A DNA stretch of 64,000 nt from Kiloniellaceae bacterium (GCA_021776195.1 JAJFGK010000109.1:1-64000), one strand, 5' to 3'; counted from the first letter of the stretch, positions 17,748 to 28,735 are shown. Numbers and translations: made by a program. The notes: a model not told the origin generated them from the sequence alone.

Positions 17748-18317
17748 TCAGACCGCGTGAGACCGTGGCAGGAGCCACTCGTCGGTCAACAGCTTGTCCC
17801 GGTTCTTGAAATCGATTGCCAGGAGGAACTTGGCAATCTCGTTGCTGCCGTTGCCAAGCGGCAGGACCAGGGCCTGGTAGTCGAAGTAACGGTGGCCGTC
17901 GGCCCCTTTGCGCTCGCGCAGGAGGGGGGCCTTAGCCGCGACGGCATCGCTGAACAGTTTGTACAAGAACAGCTGTGTGCCGCCGCGGCTTTCTGGCCCC
18001 AGCCAGTCGCCTGTCAGGTCGATGCCGTGGCGCTGTGCCTGGATCGATCCGTCGAGGCGGAAGAAAAAGCGAAGCGGGCTCTGATGAACGTCGACCATGG
18101 AGACCTGGCCCAGTGCGTAAGCGAAATCCAGGGGGTCGATGTCAGCCCGGGTCGGGAAGCACTGGTCACTACGGCAGGCTTCCCAGTAGTCATGCAGGCG
18201 GCGCAGGTCGAGGCCGGAGCCATCCTGCTTCTGGGCAACAACGAGGGGGGCCGAGGCGCTCGGCGACAGAACTTTGTGAGGGGCTGTTTGGCGTGCCACG
18301 GGGTCCAGATTCTGCAA
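17748..18317 (-). CDS. PAS_5-type (PF07310-like) sensory domain protein
   Basis: 189 residues forming one PAS-like domain of the kind abundant in Rhodospirillales: LRRLHDYWEACRS, FPTRADIDPLDFAYALGQVS, then PLRFFFRLDGSIQAQRHGIDLTGDWL split over two strands, and FDYQALVLPLG. There is no output domain, so it probably signals through a partner. No in-frame ATG exists near the N-terminus; TTG at 18317 is the likely start. The 5' flank is an AT-rich segment unlike its neighbours. Confidence 0.8.
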   Translation of the reverse strand: MQNLDPVARQTAPHKVLSPSASAPLVVAQKQDGSGLDLRRLHDYWEACRSDQCFPTRADIDPLDFAYALGQVSMVDVHQSPLRFFFRLDGSIQAQRHGIDLTGDWLGPESRGGTQLFLYKLFSDAVAAKAPLLRERKGADGHRYFDYQALVLPLGNGSNEIAKFLLAIDFKNRDKLLTDEWLLPRSHAV

Positions 18318-18490
18318 CGCGATGATCGATTGTTTCGCAACAATACGACAACAGAATCCATAAATCCAGTGTTTTGTTACAATATTTATAAAATATATCT
18401 AATATGTTAAATGGTTAATTTTGTTTCACTATTGCGATTTTTTCAACCATAAGAGATCTTGGATACAAGCAAAGCGTTTAGAGGACACTA
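18318..18490. other. AT-rich intergenic segment between pgk and PAS_5 gene
   Basis: About 170 bases, strongly AT-rich at 18340-18440 (runs such as TATTTATAAAATATATCTA), in a GC-rich chromosome. It is the promoter region of the PAS_5 gene and the 3' flank of pgk, both leftward. No gene or clear terminator hairpin was found. Confidence 0.5.
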
Positions 18491-19687
18491 TTAATCCTGT
18501 AGTGCCGCCACGCCTGGCAGGGCCTTACCTTCCAGCCATTCCAAAAAGGCGCCGCCGGCCGTCGAGATGTAGGAAAAATCGGCCGTCACACCGGCATGGG
18601 TGAGCGCCGCTACGGTGTCGCCGCCACCGGCGACGGTCAATAGCGCACCCTTGCGCGTCAGAGCCGCGGCGGCCTGAGCGACGGCGTTGGTCGCGGCATC
18701 GAACGGCGGCGTCTCGAAACAGCCAAGCGGCCCGTTCCACACCAGGGTGGCGACCGCCTCGAGCCGCCGCACGATGTGCAGGGCCGTCTCCGGGCCACAG
18801 TCGAGGATCATCTTGTCGGCGGGAACCGCCTTCACGGATACGGCGTCGCAGGCGATGCCCACGGTTCGCTGCTCGGCGACGATGACATCGGTCGGCAGAA
18901 CGATGTCGCAGCCGCCGGCCTGCGCCTCGGCCATGATCGCGCGCGCGGTCTCGAGCATTTCGTGTTCGCACAGGGAGCGCCCGACGTCGTGGCCAGCCGC
19001 GGCCAGGAAGGTGTTGGCCATGCCGCCGCCGATCACCAGGAGATCGACTTGTCGAACCAGGTGTCCCAGTACCGCCAGCTTGCTGGAGACCTTGGCGCCG
19101 CCGACCAGCGCCGCGACGGGCCGGCGCGGCCGCTCCAGCGCCGCGGTCAGGTGTTCCAGCTCCGAAAGCATCAAGCGTCCGGCGGCGGCCGGCAGGAGCC
19201 GGGCCAAGGCCTCGACCGAGGCGTGGGCCCGGTGGGCGGCCGAGAAGGCATCGTTGACATAGAGGTCGCCAAGCGCCGCCAGCGCCGCCGCGAAATCCGC
19301 ATCGCCGGCCTCTTCGCCGCCATGAAAGCGCAGGTTCTCCAACAGCAGGACTTGACCGTCGGCCAGCTCGGCGACCGCCTGTTCGGCGCGCGGCCCGACA
19401 CAGTCCGCGGCAAAGGCGACCGGCTGACCGCCCAGGGCCTGTTCGATTGCCGGCACCAGGGGCGCCAGAGACATACCCGGATCGGGTTTTCCCTTGGGCC
19501 GGCCGAAGTGCGACAGCAGGATCACCCGGGCGCCGCGCGCGGCGAGATCCCGGATTGTTGGCGCGGCCCGCTCCAGCCGTGTCGCGTCGGCGACCTCGCC
19601 GTTGTGCAGGGGCACATTGAAGTCGACTCGGACCAGCACTCTCTGGCCGGCGACCGTCAGGTCGTCGATGCTGCGAATTCCACTCAT
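18491..19687 (-). CDS. pgk: phosphoglycerate kinase
   Basis: Glycolytic kinase transferring phosphate from 1,3-bisphosphoglycerate to ADP. 398 residues, full length. Visible: [70 protein letters not shown] and the nucleotide loop [10 protein letters not shown]. It lies 31 nt after an FAH-family gene and is not next to gap or fba as is often the case. The window shows no other glycolytic gene. Confidence 0.97.
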   Translation of the reverse strand: MSGIRSIDDLTVAGQRVLVRVDFNVPLHNGEVADATRLERAAPTIRDLAARGARVILLSHFGRPKGKPDPGMSLAPLVPAIEQALGGQPVAFAADCVGPRAEQAVAELADGQVLLLENLRFHGGEEAGDADFAAALAALGDLYVNDAFSAAHRAHASVEALARLLPAAAGRLMLSELEHLTAALERPRRPVAALVGGAKVSSKLAVLGHLVRQVDLLVIGGGMANTFLAAAGHDVGRSLCEHEMLETARAIMAEAQAGGCDIVLPTDVIVAEQRTVGIACDAVSVKAVPADKMILDCGPETALHIVRRLEAVATLVWNGPLGCFETPPFDAATNAVAQAAAALTRKGALLTVAGGGDTVAALTHAGVTADFSYISTAGGAFLEWLEGKALPGVAALQD

Positions 19688-19718
19688 TTCCGTTCCAGTT
19701 CTTCCAGAGCCCTTCGCC

Positions 19719-20582
19719 TCAGGCGTCTTCTTCGACCACCTGGTTGACGAGAAGGCCGAGACCCTCGATCTCCATCTCGATTCGGTCGCCGGCTTTCAGC
19801 CAGTCCCGCGGCTTGCGGCCGAGAATCACCCCCGAGGGCGTACCGGTCAGGATGATATCGCCGGGCTCCAGGGTCATGACCGCCGAAATCTGATGGATCA
19901 GCTCGGGGACATCGAAAATCAGATCGCCGGTGTGGCTGTCCTGGACCAGCTCGCCGTTGCGCTTACAGGTCAGCCGCAGGCCGCTGGCCCCGGCCGGGAC
20001 CTCGTCACGGGTCGCGATTTCGGGGCCCCAGGCCCCGGAACGGTCGAAGTTCTTGCCCATGGCCCACTGCGAGGATTTGACCTGGTAGTCGCGCAGCGAG
20101 CCGTCGTTGGCGATCGAATAGCCGGCCACGTGGTCGAGCGCGCTGTCCCGGCCGATCCGCCGCCCGCCCTTGCCGATCACCACCGTCAGCTCGGTCTCGT
20201 AGTCGTACTTGCCGCTCTCGCGCGGGCGCACCAGAGGCGCCCCCGAGCCGACGAAGGAGGTCGGCCAGCGCGGGAAGATGATCGGGTAGTCGGGCAGGTC
20301 GTGACCGGTCTCGGCGGCATGGGCCTTGTAGTTCAGGCCGACGCAGAGAATTTTCGGCGGCTGCGGGATCGGCGGCAGCAGCGTGAGATCGGCCAAGGCG
20401 CGCCGGGCCTCCGCCGGGGCCGCGGCGACCGCCGCCTCGACCCGCGACAGCAGGACGTCGGCGAAGATCTGCGGCCAGGTTCCCGGCAGGTCCGGCGCGG
20501 CGCGCGCAAGATCGACGACGGCATCGCCAACCCGCACACCGAGCAGGGCCTCGCCCTGGTCTTCGAAGGATAGCAGCCGCAT
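19719..20582 (-). CDS. fumarylacetoacetate hydrolase family protein
   Basis: 287 residues. The N-terminal ~70 residues form the small lead domain; the FAH fold follows from [15 protein letters not shown]. Metal-site acidic residues are recognisable in [17 protein letters not shown] and the later DGSLRDYQ segment, with [14 protein letters not shown] near the C-terminus. Relatives hydrolyse or decarboxylate 2-oxo or beta-diketo acids; the substrate is unassigned. It lies 32 nt after mmsA and 31 nt before pgk on the same strand. Confidence 0.9.
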   Translation of the reverse strand: MRLLSFEDQGEALLGVRVGDAVVDLARAAPDLPGTWPQIFADVLLSRVEAAVAAAPAEARRALADLTLLPPIPQPPKILCVGLNYKAHAAETGHDLPDYPIIFPRWPTSFVGSGAPLVRPRESGKYDYETELTVVIGKGGRRIGRDSALDHVAGYSIANDGSLRDYQVKSSQWAMGKNFDRSGAWGPEIATRDEVPAGASGLRLTCKRNGELVQDSHTGDLIFDVPELIHQISAVMTLEPGDIILTGTPSGVILGRKPRDWLKAGDRIEMEIEGLGLLVNQVVEEDA

Positions 20583-20614
20583 GGTTCGGCCTCCCTGTTT
20601 CGCCGCGGTTGCGG

Positions 20615-22114
<1,500 letters not shown>

Positions 22115-22212
22115 GGAACCTCCCGCCTTTCCGGCCTTGCCGCCCGATGACGAGCCTCGACCGTTGAAATTTGCTGATTGCGATGACCGCGAACGCGCGG
22201 TTCTATCAGATT

Positions 22213-22617
22213 ATGAACGACCCTGCACCCCCGGAAAAGCAGGCGGGCTCGCCCTTTTCCGACGAACTGGTGGCCCGCCTGCGCGGCGCCCTCGTCAGCC
22301 ATGCCAGGGCGCGGCGCTGTCTCGCCTATCGCGACCTGGCCGCCGAGATCGCCGTCCCGCCGCCGCACCGGATCCACAATCTGACCCTCGCCCTGGAAGC
22401 CCTGATCCGCGAGGACCACGCCGCCGGCCGGCCGCTGCTGGCAGCCGTTGCCACCAGCCGCGCCAACGGCGGCATACCCGGCCGCGGCTTTTTTCAGCTG
22501 CTGACCGAACTGGGCCGCTATGCCGGCCCCGACCAGGGCACGGAAGCGGCGGCCTGCCACGGGCGCGAGCTGGCGGCGGCCTTCGACTACTGGGGTGGCG
22601 GGTCGAAGCCTCTTTAG
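22213..22617 (+). CDS. conserved hypothetical small helical protein
   Basis: 134 residues from ATG 22213 (14 more if TTG 22171 is used). Sequence landmarks are YRDLAAEIAVPPPHRIHNLT, then GRPLLAAVATSRANGGIPGR followed by GFFQLLTELGRYAGPD. The first part looks like a winged-helix or DNA-binding-like segment and the second is a conserved glycine-rich motif, but I do not recognise the family. It is divergent from mmsA and converges on the kinase gene with 3 nt between stops. Codon use matches the neighbours. Confidence 0.6.
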   Translation: MNDPAPPEKQAGSPFSDELVARLRGALVSHARARRCLAYRDLAAEIAVPPPHRIHNLTLALEALIREDHAAGRPLLAAVATSRANGGIPGRGFFQLLTELGRYAGPDQGTEAAACHGRELAAAFDYWGGGSKPL

Positions 22618-22620
22618 CGA

Positions 22621-23169
22621 TCACCTCAGCGCCGCGAGCGTCCGCCGAACCGATTCTTCCAGCGCCACGATGCCCTCGATGCGGAGCACCGGGCATGGCA
22701 ATTCCGCCAACCAGGCCTCGTGCAGCGGCAGGCTGCGGCCCTCGCGCGCGCCGCTGTCGTAGGCCGCCGCCCATTCGAGAAACCAGGTGTAGTCCTCGTG
22801 GTGGGCGCCGCCGGACCGCACGGCCTGCGCGCCGAAGGTTTCGGTTTCCCGCCGGACCAGCCGGGCAAGGCGTTCGGCCGTCGGCACGAAGAGGAAGACC
22901 ACCAGATCGAAGGGTGGGATCGCCGGTTCGCCCCAGTCCAGGAAGGCGCCCGAGAGCACCCAGCCGCCCTCGGCCCGACAGGCCGTCTCCAACAGGTGCC
23001 GGCGATCCGCTGTGTCGCGTTGCCGCTGATAAGGCGGGTCGGTCGGCTCCCAGAGGAACCCGTCGGTCTCGAGGTGGGCGATCCCGAGGCGCGTCGCCAT
23101 AGCGGCTCCCAACGTCGTGGTCCCCGATCCCGGGGCGCCGGTAATGTGTAGGCGGGGCGGTCTGATCAT
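22621..23169 (-). CDS. adenylate-kinase-like P-loop protein
   Basis: 182 residues from ATG 23169. Walker A is GAPGSGTTTLG (residues 10-20), near the N-terminus as in small nucleotide or shikimate-type kinases. LETDGFLWEPTDPPYQRQRD resembles the substrate-binding part of topology-modulation/FlaR-like kinases, and RLVRRETETFG is a lid-like segment. Longer upstream starts exist but lack kinase similarity and overlap the SDR leader. The substrate is unknown. Divergent from the SDR gene. Confidence 0.75.
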   Translation of the reverse strand: MIRPPRLHITGAPGSGTTTLGAAMATRLGIAHLETDGFLWEPTDPPYQRQRDTADRRHLLETACRAEGGWVLSGAFLDWGEPAIPPFDLVVFLFVPTAERLARLVRRETETFGAQAVRSGGAHHEDYTWFLEWAAAYDSGAREGRSLPLHEAWLAELPCPVLRIEGIVALEESVRRTLAALR

Positions 23170-23342
23170 GGGGCGAAAGATTAGGGCGTTAGGCGACACG
23201 GTGGAAACGGCCCGAGACTGCGCCATGGGCGACGCCAATCTCCTCGGCCCTGTTCCAGAATCTGTGATAGCGTCCGGCAGCGTCAAGCATCGAAACCATC
23301 CTCTCCCGCGACCAATCGCAGAACAAACTCCAGGAGCGTGAC

Positions 23343-24047
23343 ATGACAACTGAAAAAGTAGCGATCATCACCGCCGGTGGCAGCGGCATGGGCGCCGGCG
23401 CCGCCCGCAAGCTGGCCGAGGACGGCTTTCGCGTCGCGATCCTCTCCTCCTCCGGCAAGGGCGAAGCGCTGGCCGGCGAGCTTGGCGGCATCGGCGTGAC
23501 CGGGTCCAATCAGTCGAACGACGACCTGAAGCGCCTGGTGGACCTCACCATGGAAAAGTGGGGCCGCGTCGACGTCCTGGTGAACAGCGCCGGGCACGGC
23601 CCCCGTGGTCCGGTCCTGGAGCTGAACGACGAGGACTGGCACCAGGGCATGGAGGTCTATTTCCTCAGCGCGGTGCGGCCGATCCGCCTGGTGACACCGA
23701 TCATGCAGGCGCAAAAATCCGGCTCGATCGTCAATATCTCGACCTTCGCCGCCTTCGAGCCCGACCCGGTCTTTCCGACCTCCGGCGTGTTCCGCGCGGG
23801 ACTGGCCGCCTTTGCCAAGCTCTATGCCGACAAGTACGCCGCCGACAACATCCGCATGAACAACGTGCTGCCCGGCTTCATCGACTCCCTGCCGGAAAAG
23901 CAGGAGTTCCGCGACCGCGTCCCGATGCAGCGCTACGGCAAGACCGAAGAGATCTCGGCCACGATCGCCTTTCTGGCTTCCGATGGCGCCGGCTACATCA
24001 CCGGACAGAACCTCCGGGTCGACGGCGGCATCACGCGGGCGGTCTAA
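23343..24047 (+). CDS. SDR-fold oxidoreductase with non-canonical active site
   Basis: 234 residues with the Rossmann glycine motif TAGGSGMGAG (10-19), NSAG at 81-84 and a normal C-terminus (ITGQNLRVDGG). Ser133 of the catalytic triad is present (NIS), but 13 residues on, where Tyr is expected, there is Thr146, and the Lys position is Phe150 (PTSGVFR). Classical SDR hydride transfer therefore seems unlikely; it may be a divergent reductase or a non-catalytic relative. AGGAG lies 8 nt before the ATG. Confidence 0.85.
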   Translation: MTTEKVAIITAGGSGMGAGAARKLAEDGFRVAILSSSGKGEALAGELGGIGVTGSNQSNDDLKRLVDLTMEKWGRVDVLVNSAGHGPRGPVLELNDEDWHQGMEVYFLSAVRPIRLVTPIMQAQKSGSIVNISTFAAFEPDPVFPTSGVFRAGLAAFAKLYADKYAADNIRMNNVLPGFIDSLPEKQEFRDRVPMQRYGKTEEISATIAFLASDGAGYITGQNLRVDGGITRAV

Positions 24048-24084
24048 AGGGGCGGGCGGTCTTGGCGGGGGATAGGCTTCTTGC

Positions 24085-24855
24085 CTAAGGAATGCAGTGG
24101 CTCAAGGCCTTGATGACGGCGCTGATCGCCTGGATCACCAACTCCGTAATTGTGCCGTGCAGAAAGCAGACGTCGAAGAGAAATAGATAAGTGATCCCGA
24201 TGTAGGCTAGATAGCCATTGCCGACATAGTCATCGTAGATGAGGGTGTAGAACCAGTTCTGGCCGAACAGATAGAGCCCGATGGCGACCAGGGTGGCGGG
24301 CAGCAGCAGGGCGGCGGGCAACAGCACCTGCGACGCACGCCCCTGGGCCACCCGAAAGGCCAATGCGAGGAGCAAAAAGGCCACCAGGTTGGTCGCCGAG
24401 AAGATCCGCAGGTCCCCCAGCAGGCGGTCGACCATCTCGTCGTAGCGGCGCTGCGCCGCCTCGCGGGCGGTGGCGGCAACGACATTGAGACGCTCGACCC
24501 GAAGGGTCACCGCGTTACCGAGCCAGGCCTTCAAGCCGGTCTTGGCCGCGCAATCCAGCTTGCAAAGACGCGCCGTCAGCTCGACCAATCCATCGATCAA
24601 TTTGCGGCGCATCTGGGCCGCCAGTTCGCTGCCCTCGGTCAGCAGGCTCTCGCGCAGCACCACATAGGCCGCCGTGGGGCTATGGCCCGTGGGATCCTCG
24701 ATCAAGCTCGCCATTTCGCCGCGAATTTGCTGCTGGATGAACGAGGCCGCCGCCGATTCCACCCATTGCGGCCGCCATAGAGTCGCGATCAGGCAGGCCG
24801 CGAATAGAAGGCACCCGCCATAGCTGACCCATCGAAGCGGAATCCAAAGGCGCAT
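24085..24855 (-). CDS. uncharacterised membrane protein
   Basis: 256 residues: an N-terminal hydrophobic helix (~9-26), a hydrophilic and probably periplasmic helical stretch (30-150) with two cysteines in LCKLDCAAKTG, then four hydrophobic segments (~153-168, 175-197, 212-230, 232-250). I recognise no family. ATG start; it lies between convergent or divergent unrelated genes and forms no operon. Confidence 0.6.
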   Translation of the reverse strand: MRLWIPLRWVSYGGCLLFAACLIATLWRPQWVESAAASFIQQQIRGEMASLIEDPTGHSPTAAYVVLRESLLTEGSELAAQMRRKLIDGLVELTARLCKLDCAAKTGLKAWLGNAVTLRVERLNVVAATAREAAQRRYDEMVDRLLGDLRIFSATNLVAFLLLALAFRVAQGRASQVLLPAALLLPATLVAIGLYLFGQNWFYTLIYDDYVGNGYLAYIGITYLFLFDVCFLHGTITELVIQAISAVIKALSHCIP

Positions 24856-24983
24856 GGCGAGAAGCTAGCGACTGCCGTGGGCGGTTGCAAATGGGCCCGC
24901 CGCGAAGGGACCGGCCGCGATGGGTTTGCACGACGTCGCCCTTTGTCGCAGACTCGCCACCGTTAGCGGAAGGAGCCTGTGCC

Positions 24984-25625
24984 ATGCCCAAGGAGGTGCT
25001 GTCCAAGAACGTGCTGGCCAAGGACGTGCTGATCGTGGTCGACCTGCAGAACGACTTCTGCCCCGGCGGCGCCCTGGCGGTGCCGGATGGCGATCAGGTG
25101 GTGGCGGCGGTCAATGCCCTGGGCCAGCGCTTCGATCATGTGGTCATGACCCAGGACTGGCACCCTGCCGGCCACAGCTCCTTTGCCTCGAGCCATCCCG
25201 GCAAGAACCCTTTCGAGGTGATCGAGGTGGCCTACGGCGCCCAGGTGCTGTGGCCCGATCACTGCGTCCAGGCCAGCGAGGGGGCTGCCTTTCACGCCGG
25301 GCTCGACCTGCCCCACGCCGAGATGGTGGTGCGCAAAGGGTTCGACAAGGCGATCGATTCCTACTCGGCCTTTTTCGAGAACGACCAGACCACCCCGACC
25401 GGCCTCGGCGGCTACCTGACCGAGCGCGGTTTCAGCCGGGTCCAGCTCTGCGGCCTGGCGACCGATTTTTGCGTGAACTTCACCGCCCTGGATGCCCGCA
25501 AACTGGGTTTCGAGGTGGTACTGCATCAGGGCGCCTGCCGCGCCATCGACCTGGACGGCTCGCTCGACAAGGCAATGGGCGCCATGACCGAGGCCGGCGT
25601 GGTCTTCGAGGCCGGCGCTGTCTGA
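24984..25625 (+). CDS. pncA: nicotinamidase
   Basis: Cysteine hydrolase of the isochorismatase fold converting nicotinamide to nicotinate for NAD salvage. 213 residues. Catalytic triad: Asp20 (VVDLQNDFCPGG), Lys118 (VVRKGFDK) and Cys163 (GLATDFCVNFTA). The metal-site residues lie in TQDWHPAGHSSFA. The ATG at 24984 has GGAAGGAG upstream. The CMD-family gene follows after 25 nt and is probably co-transcribed. Confidence 0.95.
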   Translation: MPKEVLSKNVLAKDVLIVVDLQNDFCPGGALAVPDGDQVVAAVNALGQRFDHVVMTQDWHPAGHSSFASSHPGKNPFEVIEVAYGAQVLWPDHCVQASEGAAFHAGLDLPHAEMVVRKGFDKAIDSYSAFFENDQTTPTGLGGYLTERGFSRVQLCGLATDFCVNFTALDARKLGFEVVLHQGACRAIDLDGSLDKAMGAMTEAGVVFEAGAV

Positions 25626-25650
25626 CCCTGAAGAACAAGGAGAACAAACC

Positions 25651-26253
25651 ATGGCGCGGGTGCGCGACATCGAAATCGACGAGGTCCCCGAAGAGGTGCG
25701 GCCGATCTACCAGCGTTACGCCACCGACTACGGCCCCTTCCTCAACCAGGTGAAGGTCTTCGCCCACCGGCCGCCGGCCCTGAAGCACATCATGGGCCTG
25801 TTGCTCGAACTGTCCGACGAGGCGGTGCTGCCCAAACGCTATCTGGAAATCGCCCTGGTGGTGGTCTCCAAGCTGAACCAATGCACCTACTGCGTGGCGC
25901 ACCACGCCCCGCGCCTGGTCGAGCAGGGCCTGGGCCCGGACATCGTCGAGAACATCCTGGAGCCCGAGGTCCCCGGCCTCGACGCCCTCGATATTTTGGT
26001 GCGCGACTTCGCGGTCCAGGTCACCACACAGTCGCAGACCATGCGCGACGGCATCTTCGAGGAGCTGAAGAAGCACTTCACCGAGGAACAGATCGTCGAG
26101 CTCACCCTCAGGACGGCGCTCTGCGGCTTCTTCAACCGCTTCAACGACGCGCTGCAGATCGGTATGGAAGACGGCGTGCTCGAGGACATGCTGTCCCACG
26201 GCTCGACCCTGGAGTCGCTGCCGCAACATGGCGACGATGTCGCCGCCGAGTAG
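25651..26253 (+). CDS. carboxymuconolactone decarboxylase / AhpD-like family protein
   Basis: 200-residue all-helical protein with the redox motif C78-T-Y-C81 followed by V-A-H-H, the AhpD-type CxxCxxxH site used for peroxidase or thiol chemistry. The C-terminus (LRTALCGFFNRFNDAL) also fits the family. It differs from true 4-carboxymuconolactone decarboxylase, which lacks the cysteine pair, so a redox role is more likely. AAGGAG precedes the ATG; 25 nt after pncA. Confidence 0.85.
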   Translation: MARVRDIEIDEVPEEVRPIYQRYATDYGPFLNQVKVFAHRPPALKHIMGLLLELSDEAVLPKRYLEIALVVVSKLNQCTYCVAHHAPRLVEQGLGPDIVENILEPEVPGLDALDILVRDFAVQVTTQSQTMRDGIFEELKKHFTEEQIVELTLRTALCGFFNRFNDALQIGMEDGVLEDMLSHGSTLESLPQHGDDVAAE

Positions 26254-26375
26254 AGGCGCATTGTGGCGGTCCGCGCCTGAACCGGCCTGTCAGACGGTGG
26301 ACGGCGGGTAACACTCTATAAACCATAGCCGCCTAGCTTCTCTTGGGAACCGGTCCAATCCAAGGACGCCAGGAG

Positions 26376-28214
26376 ATGCAGCTGGGACAGACAATTGCCG
26401 CGCCGCTCGACGCGCGGTCCTGGTGGGCCCGTGCCGGCCTCGCGCACCCGCGCGAGATCTTCGGAGCGGACCTCAGAACACTGGCCCTGTTCCGCGTCCT
26501 GCTCGGACTCTGCATCATCACCGACCTCGGTCTGCGCGCCAGGGACATTCGGGCCCACTACAGCGATTTCGGTGTCATGCCGCGAGGCGTGCTGGTCGAC
26601 TACCTGGCACCGGGCGCCTTTTCCCTTCACCTGCTGAACGGCACCGCCGCCTTTCAGATCGCCCTCTTCCTGCTCGCCGGCCTGTTGGCCCTGATGATGG
26701 TGGTCGGATGGCGGACAGGCTTTGCGACCGTTGCAAGCTGGGTCCTGCTGCTGTCGCTTCAGAACCGCAACACCGTGATCCTGTCGGGCGAGGACCAGCT
26801 GCTGATCCTGCTCATGTTCTGGGCGATGTTCCTGCCGCTCGGCGCCCGCTTCTCCGTCGATGCCGCGCTCGAGGCCGGACCCGGCCGGCCGTCCAATGCC
26901 TTTTTCTCGGTCGCGACGGTCGCTTTGTTGATTCAAGGCATGTCGATGTACGTCTTCAGCGCCCTGCTGAAATCGGACCCGATCTGGATACCCGATGGCA
27001 CGGCCGTCTACTACGCCCTCAACCTCGATTATCTCGCCACGCCCTTCGCGCATTGGTTCCGCCAGTTCGAAGGCCTCCTCCAGGGTCTGACCTACTATGT
27101 CTGGACGCTGGAGCTGATCGGTCCGATCCTGATCTTTTCGCCGCTTTTGCATCGTCCGCTCCGTGCCGCTCTGATGGGCGCTTTCGTGACCATGCATCTC
27201 GGTTTCCTGCTCTGCCTGGAGATCGGGATATTCCCCCTCGTTTCGATCGTGATGGTGCTGACCTTCACGCCCGGCTGGATGTGGGACCAACTGGGCGAAA
27301 TGCTGCGGCCCAAAGGACAAGAGAACCTGCGGATCTGGTACGATCGGGACTGCGACTTCTGTCTCAAGACGGCAAGACTGGTGCGCGTCTTTCTCTGTCT
27401 CGCCCCCGTGCCTCTTCAGCCGGCGCAGGACGATCCCGAGGCTGGCGCCGCATTGCGAACCCACAACAGCTGGGTGGTCGACGAGGGCGATGTCCGCCAT
27501 CTGAAATGGGATGCGGTCCGACGGCTTGTCGCCGGCTCACCCCTCTTCCGGCCGCTCGCCGGCATCTTGTCGCTGGGGCCCCTTCGTAGACTGGGCGACC
27601 GCGGTTATTTTTGGGTCGCGGACCAGCGGCCAGGTCTCGGTCGTCTCACCGACGCCCTCCTCCCGTGGCGGCCACTGACGATCGCACCATCGCGCCTCGG
27701 CAACCTTATGGCCGGGCTGTTCCTGCTTCTTGTCACGGCGCAGAACGTCACGACCCTTCCGGCATCGCCTTTCCGCCTGCCCGACCCGCTTGTCCAGCTG
27801 CGACAGCTTCTCGGCCTCTATCAGAACTGGACCATGTTCGCGCCCTATCCCGAGCTGAACAGCCCCTGGCCGGTGATCGTCGGTGAGCTGACGGACGGCA
27901 GCGTCGCCGACGTCTACAATCAAAGGCTCGGCACACCGGAGTTTTCCAAACCGGCCGTGGTGTCCGCGGTCTACGAGAATTATCGCTGGCGCAAGTATCT
28001 TTCCAATCTGGAAGATCAAACCTACGAGGACCGGCCCCAGCGTCTCGCACTCAACTACGGCCGCTACCTGTGCCGACGTTGGAACGCCGAGTCAGACCCT
28101 GAGCGACGGCTTTCGACCTTTCAGATTCTTTTCTACGTCGAACGGACACCCCCGCCAGGCGAAGTCAAGGAGGTGACCAAGCGCATCGTCTGGAACCACG
28201 ACTGTTTCGGATGA
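26376..28214 (+). CDS. HTTM-domain membrane protein fused to a DCC (DUF393) thiol-disulfide domain
   Basis: 612 residues. The N-terminal ~310 residues hold eight or so hydrophobic segments with the HTTM-type start (LRTLALFRVLLGLCIITDLG), the domain shared with vitamin-K-dependent gamma-carboxylase. A DCC domain follows, IWYDRDCDFCLKTARLV, with Cys326 and Cys329. Another membrane segment near 450 precedes a soluble C-terminal region (NWTMFAPYPELNSPW). ATG 26376 is chosen because AAGGA lies 10 nt upstream. Function unknown; a membrane thiol-redox role is plausible. Confidence 0.82.
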   Translation: MQLGQTIAAPLDARSWWARAGLAHPREIFGADLRTLALFRVLLGLCIITDLGLRARDIRAHYSDFGVMPRGVLVDYLAPGAFSLHLLNGTAAFQIALFLLAGLLALMMVVGWRTGFATVASWVLLLSLQNRNTVILSGEDQLLILLMFWAMFLPLGARFSVDAALEAGPGRPSNAFFSVATVALLIQGMSMYVFSALLKSDPIWIPDGTAVYYALNLDYLATPFAHWFRQFEGLLQGLTYYVWTLELIGPILIFSPLLHRPLRAALMGAFVTMHLGFLLCLEIGIFPLVSIVMVLTFTPGWMWDQLGEMLRPKGQENLRIWYDRDCDFCLKTARLVRVFLCLAPVPLQPAQDDPEAGAALRTHNSWVVDEGDVRHLKWDAVRRLVAGSPLFRPLAGILSLGPLRRLGDRGYFWVADQRPGLGRLTDALLPWRPLTIAPSRLGNLMAGLFLLLVTAQNVTTLPASPFRLPDPLVQLRQLLGLYQNWTMFAPYPELNSPWPVIVGELTDGSVADVYNQRLGTPEFSKPAVVSAVYENYRWRKYLSNLEDQTYEDRPQRLALNYGRYLCRRWNAESDPERRLSTFQILFYVERTPPPGEVKEVTKRIVWNHDCFG

Positions 28215-28312
28215 GGCGGCCCGACCGCAGAGAACGGCGCACACGCACAATCATTCAAGCCGCCGGCGCCCGGGGCCCCTAAGCTGGTCGAAGCCATGAG
28301 AGGAAAGCCGTC

Positions 28313-28735
28313 ATGCCCTTCGCCCCACCCCAGGATCAAAAGATCGCCATCGCCGTGCGGGACGACCTGGCGGCCTGGCAGCGTCTCAATGTCGTGGCCT
28401 TCCTGGCCAGTGGCATAGCCGCGCGCCACCCCGCGCTGATCGGCGATCCCTACGAGGACGCCTCCGGACAGCTCTACTGCGCGCTCTTCGGTCTGCCGGT
28501 GGTCTGCCTGCAGGGCAGCGCGGCGGATCTCATGAAGGCCCACGGCCGTGCGCTGACTCGCGGCCTGTCGCTGGGGGTCTATAGCGAGGGCATGTTCGCC
28601 ACCGGCAACGACCGCGACAACCGCGCCGTGGTCAGGGCCCTGACAAGCGACGGTCTCGACCTTGTCGGTCTCGCCGCCTGTGGCCCGCGCAAGGAGGTCG
28701 ACAAGGCCCTGAAGGGGCTGAAACTTCACCCCTGA
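28313..28735 (+). CDS. DUF2000 family protein
   Basis: 140-residue soluble protein of the DUF2000 type, which has a peptidyl-tRNA-hydrolase-II-like fold. It opens KIAIAVRDDLAAWQRLNVVA and contains GLPVVCLQGSAADLMKAHGR and a long central loop. No catalytic assignment is known for the family. ATG start with GAGAGGAAAG upstream. It stands alone between the HTTM gene and the Mla operon. Confidence 0.8.
   Translation: MPFAPPQDQKIAIAVRDDLAAWQRLNVVAFLASGIAARHPALIGDPYEDASGQLYCALFGLPVVCLQGSAADLMKAHGRALTRGLSLGVYSEGMFATGNDRDNRAVVRALTSDGLDLVGLAACGPRKEVDKALKGLKLHP

Noticed and set aside
18407..18418. TTAA-ATGG-TTAA near the PAS_5 gene as a CtrA box
   Set aside because: The spacer is 4 bases, not the required 7, and the region is AT-rich enough to give TTAA by chance.
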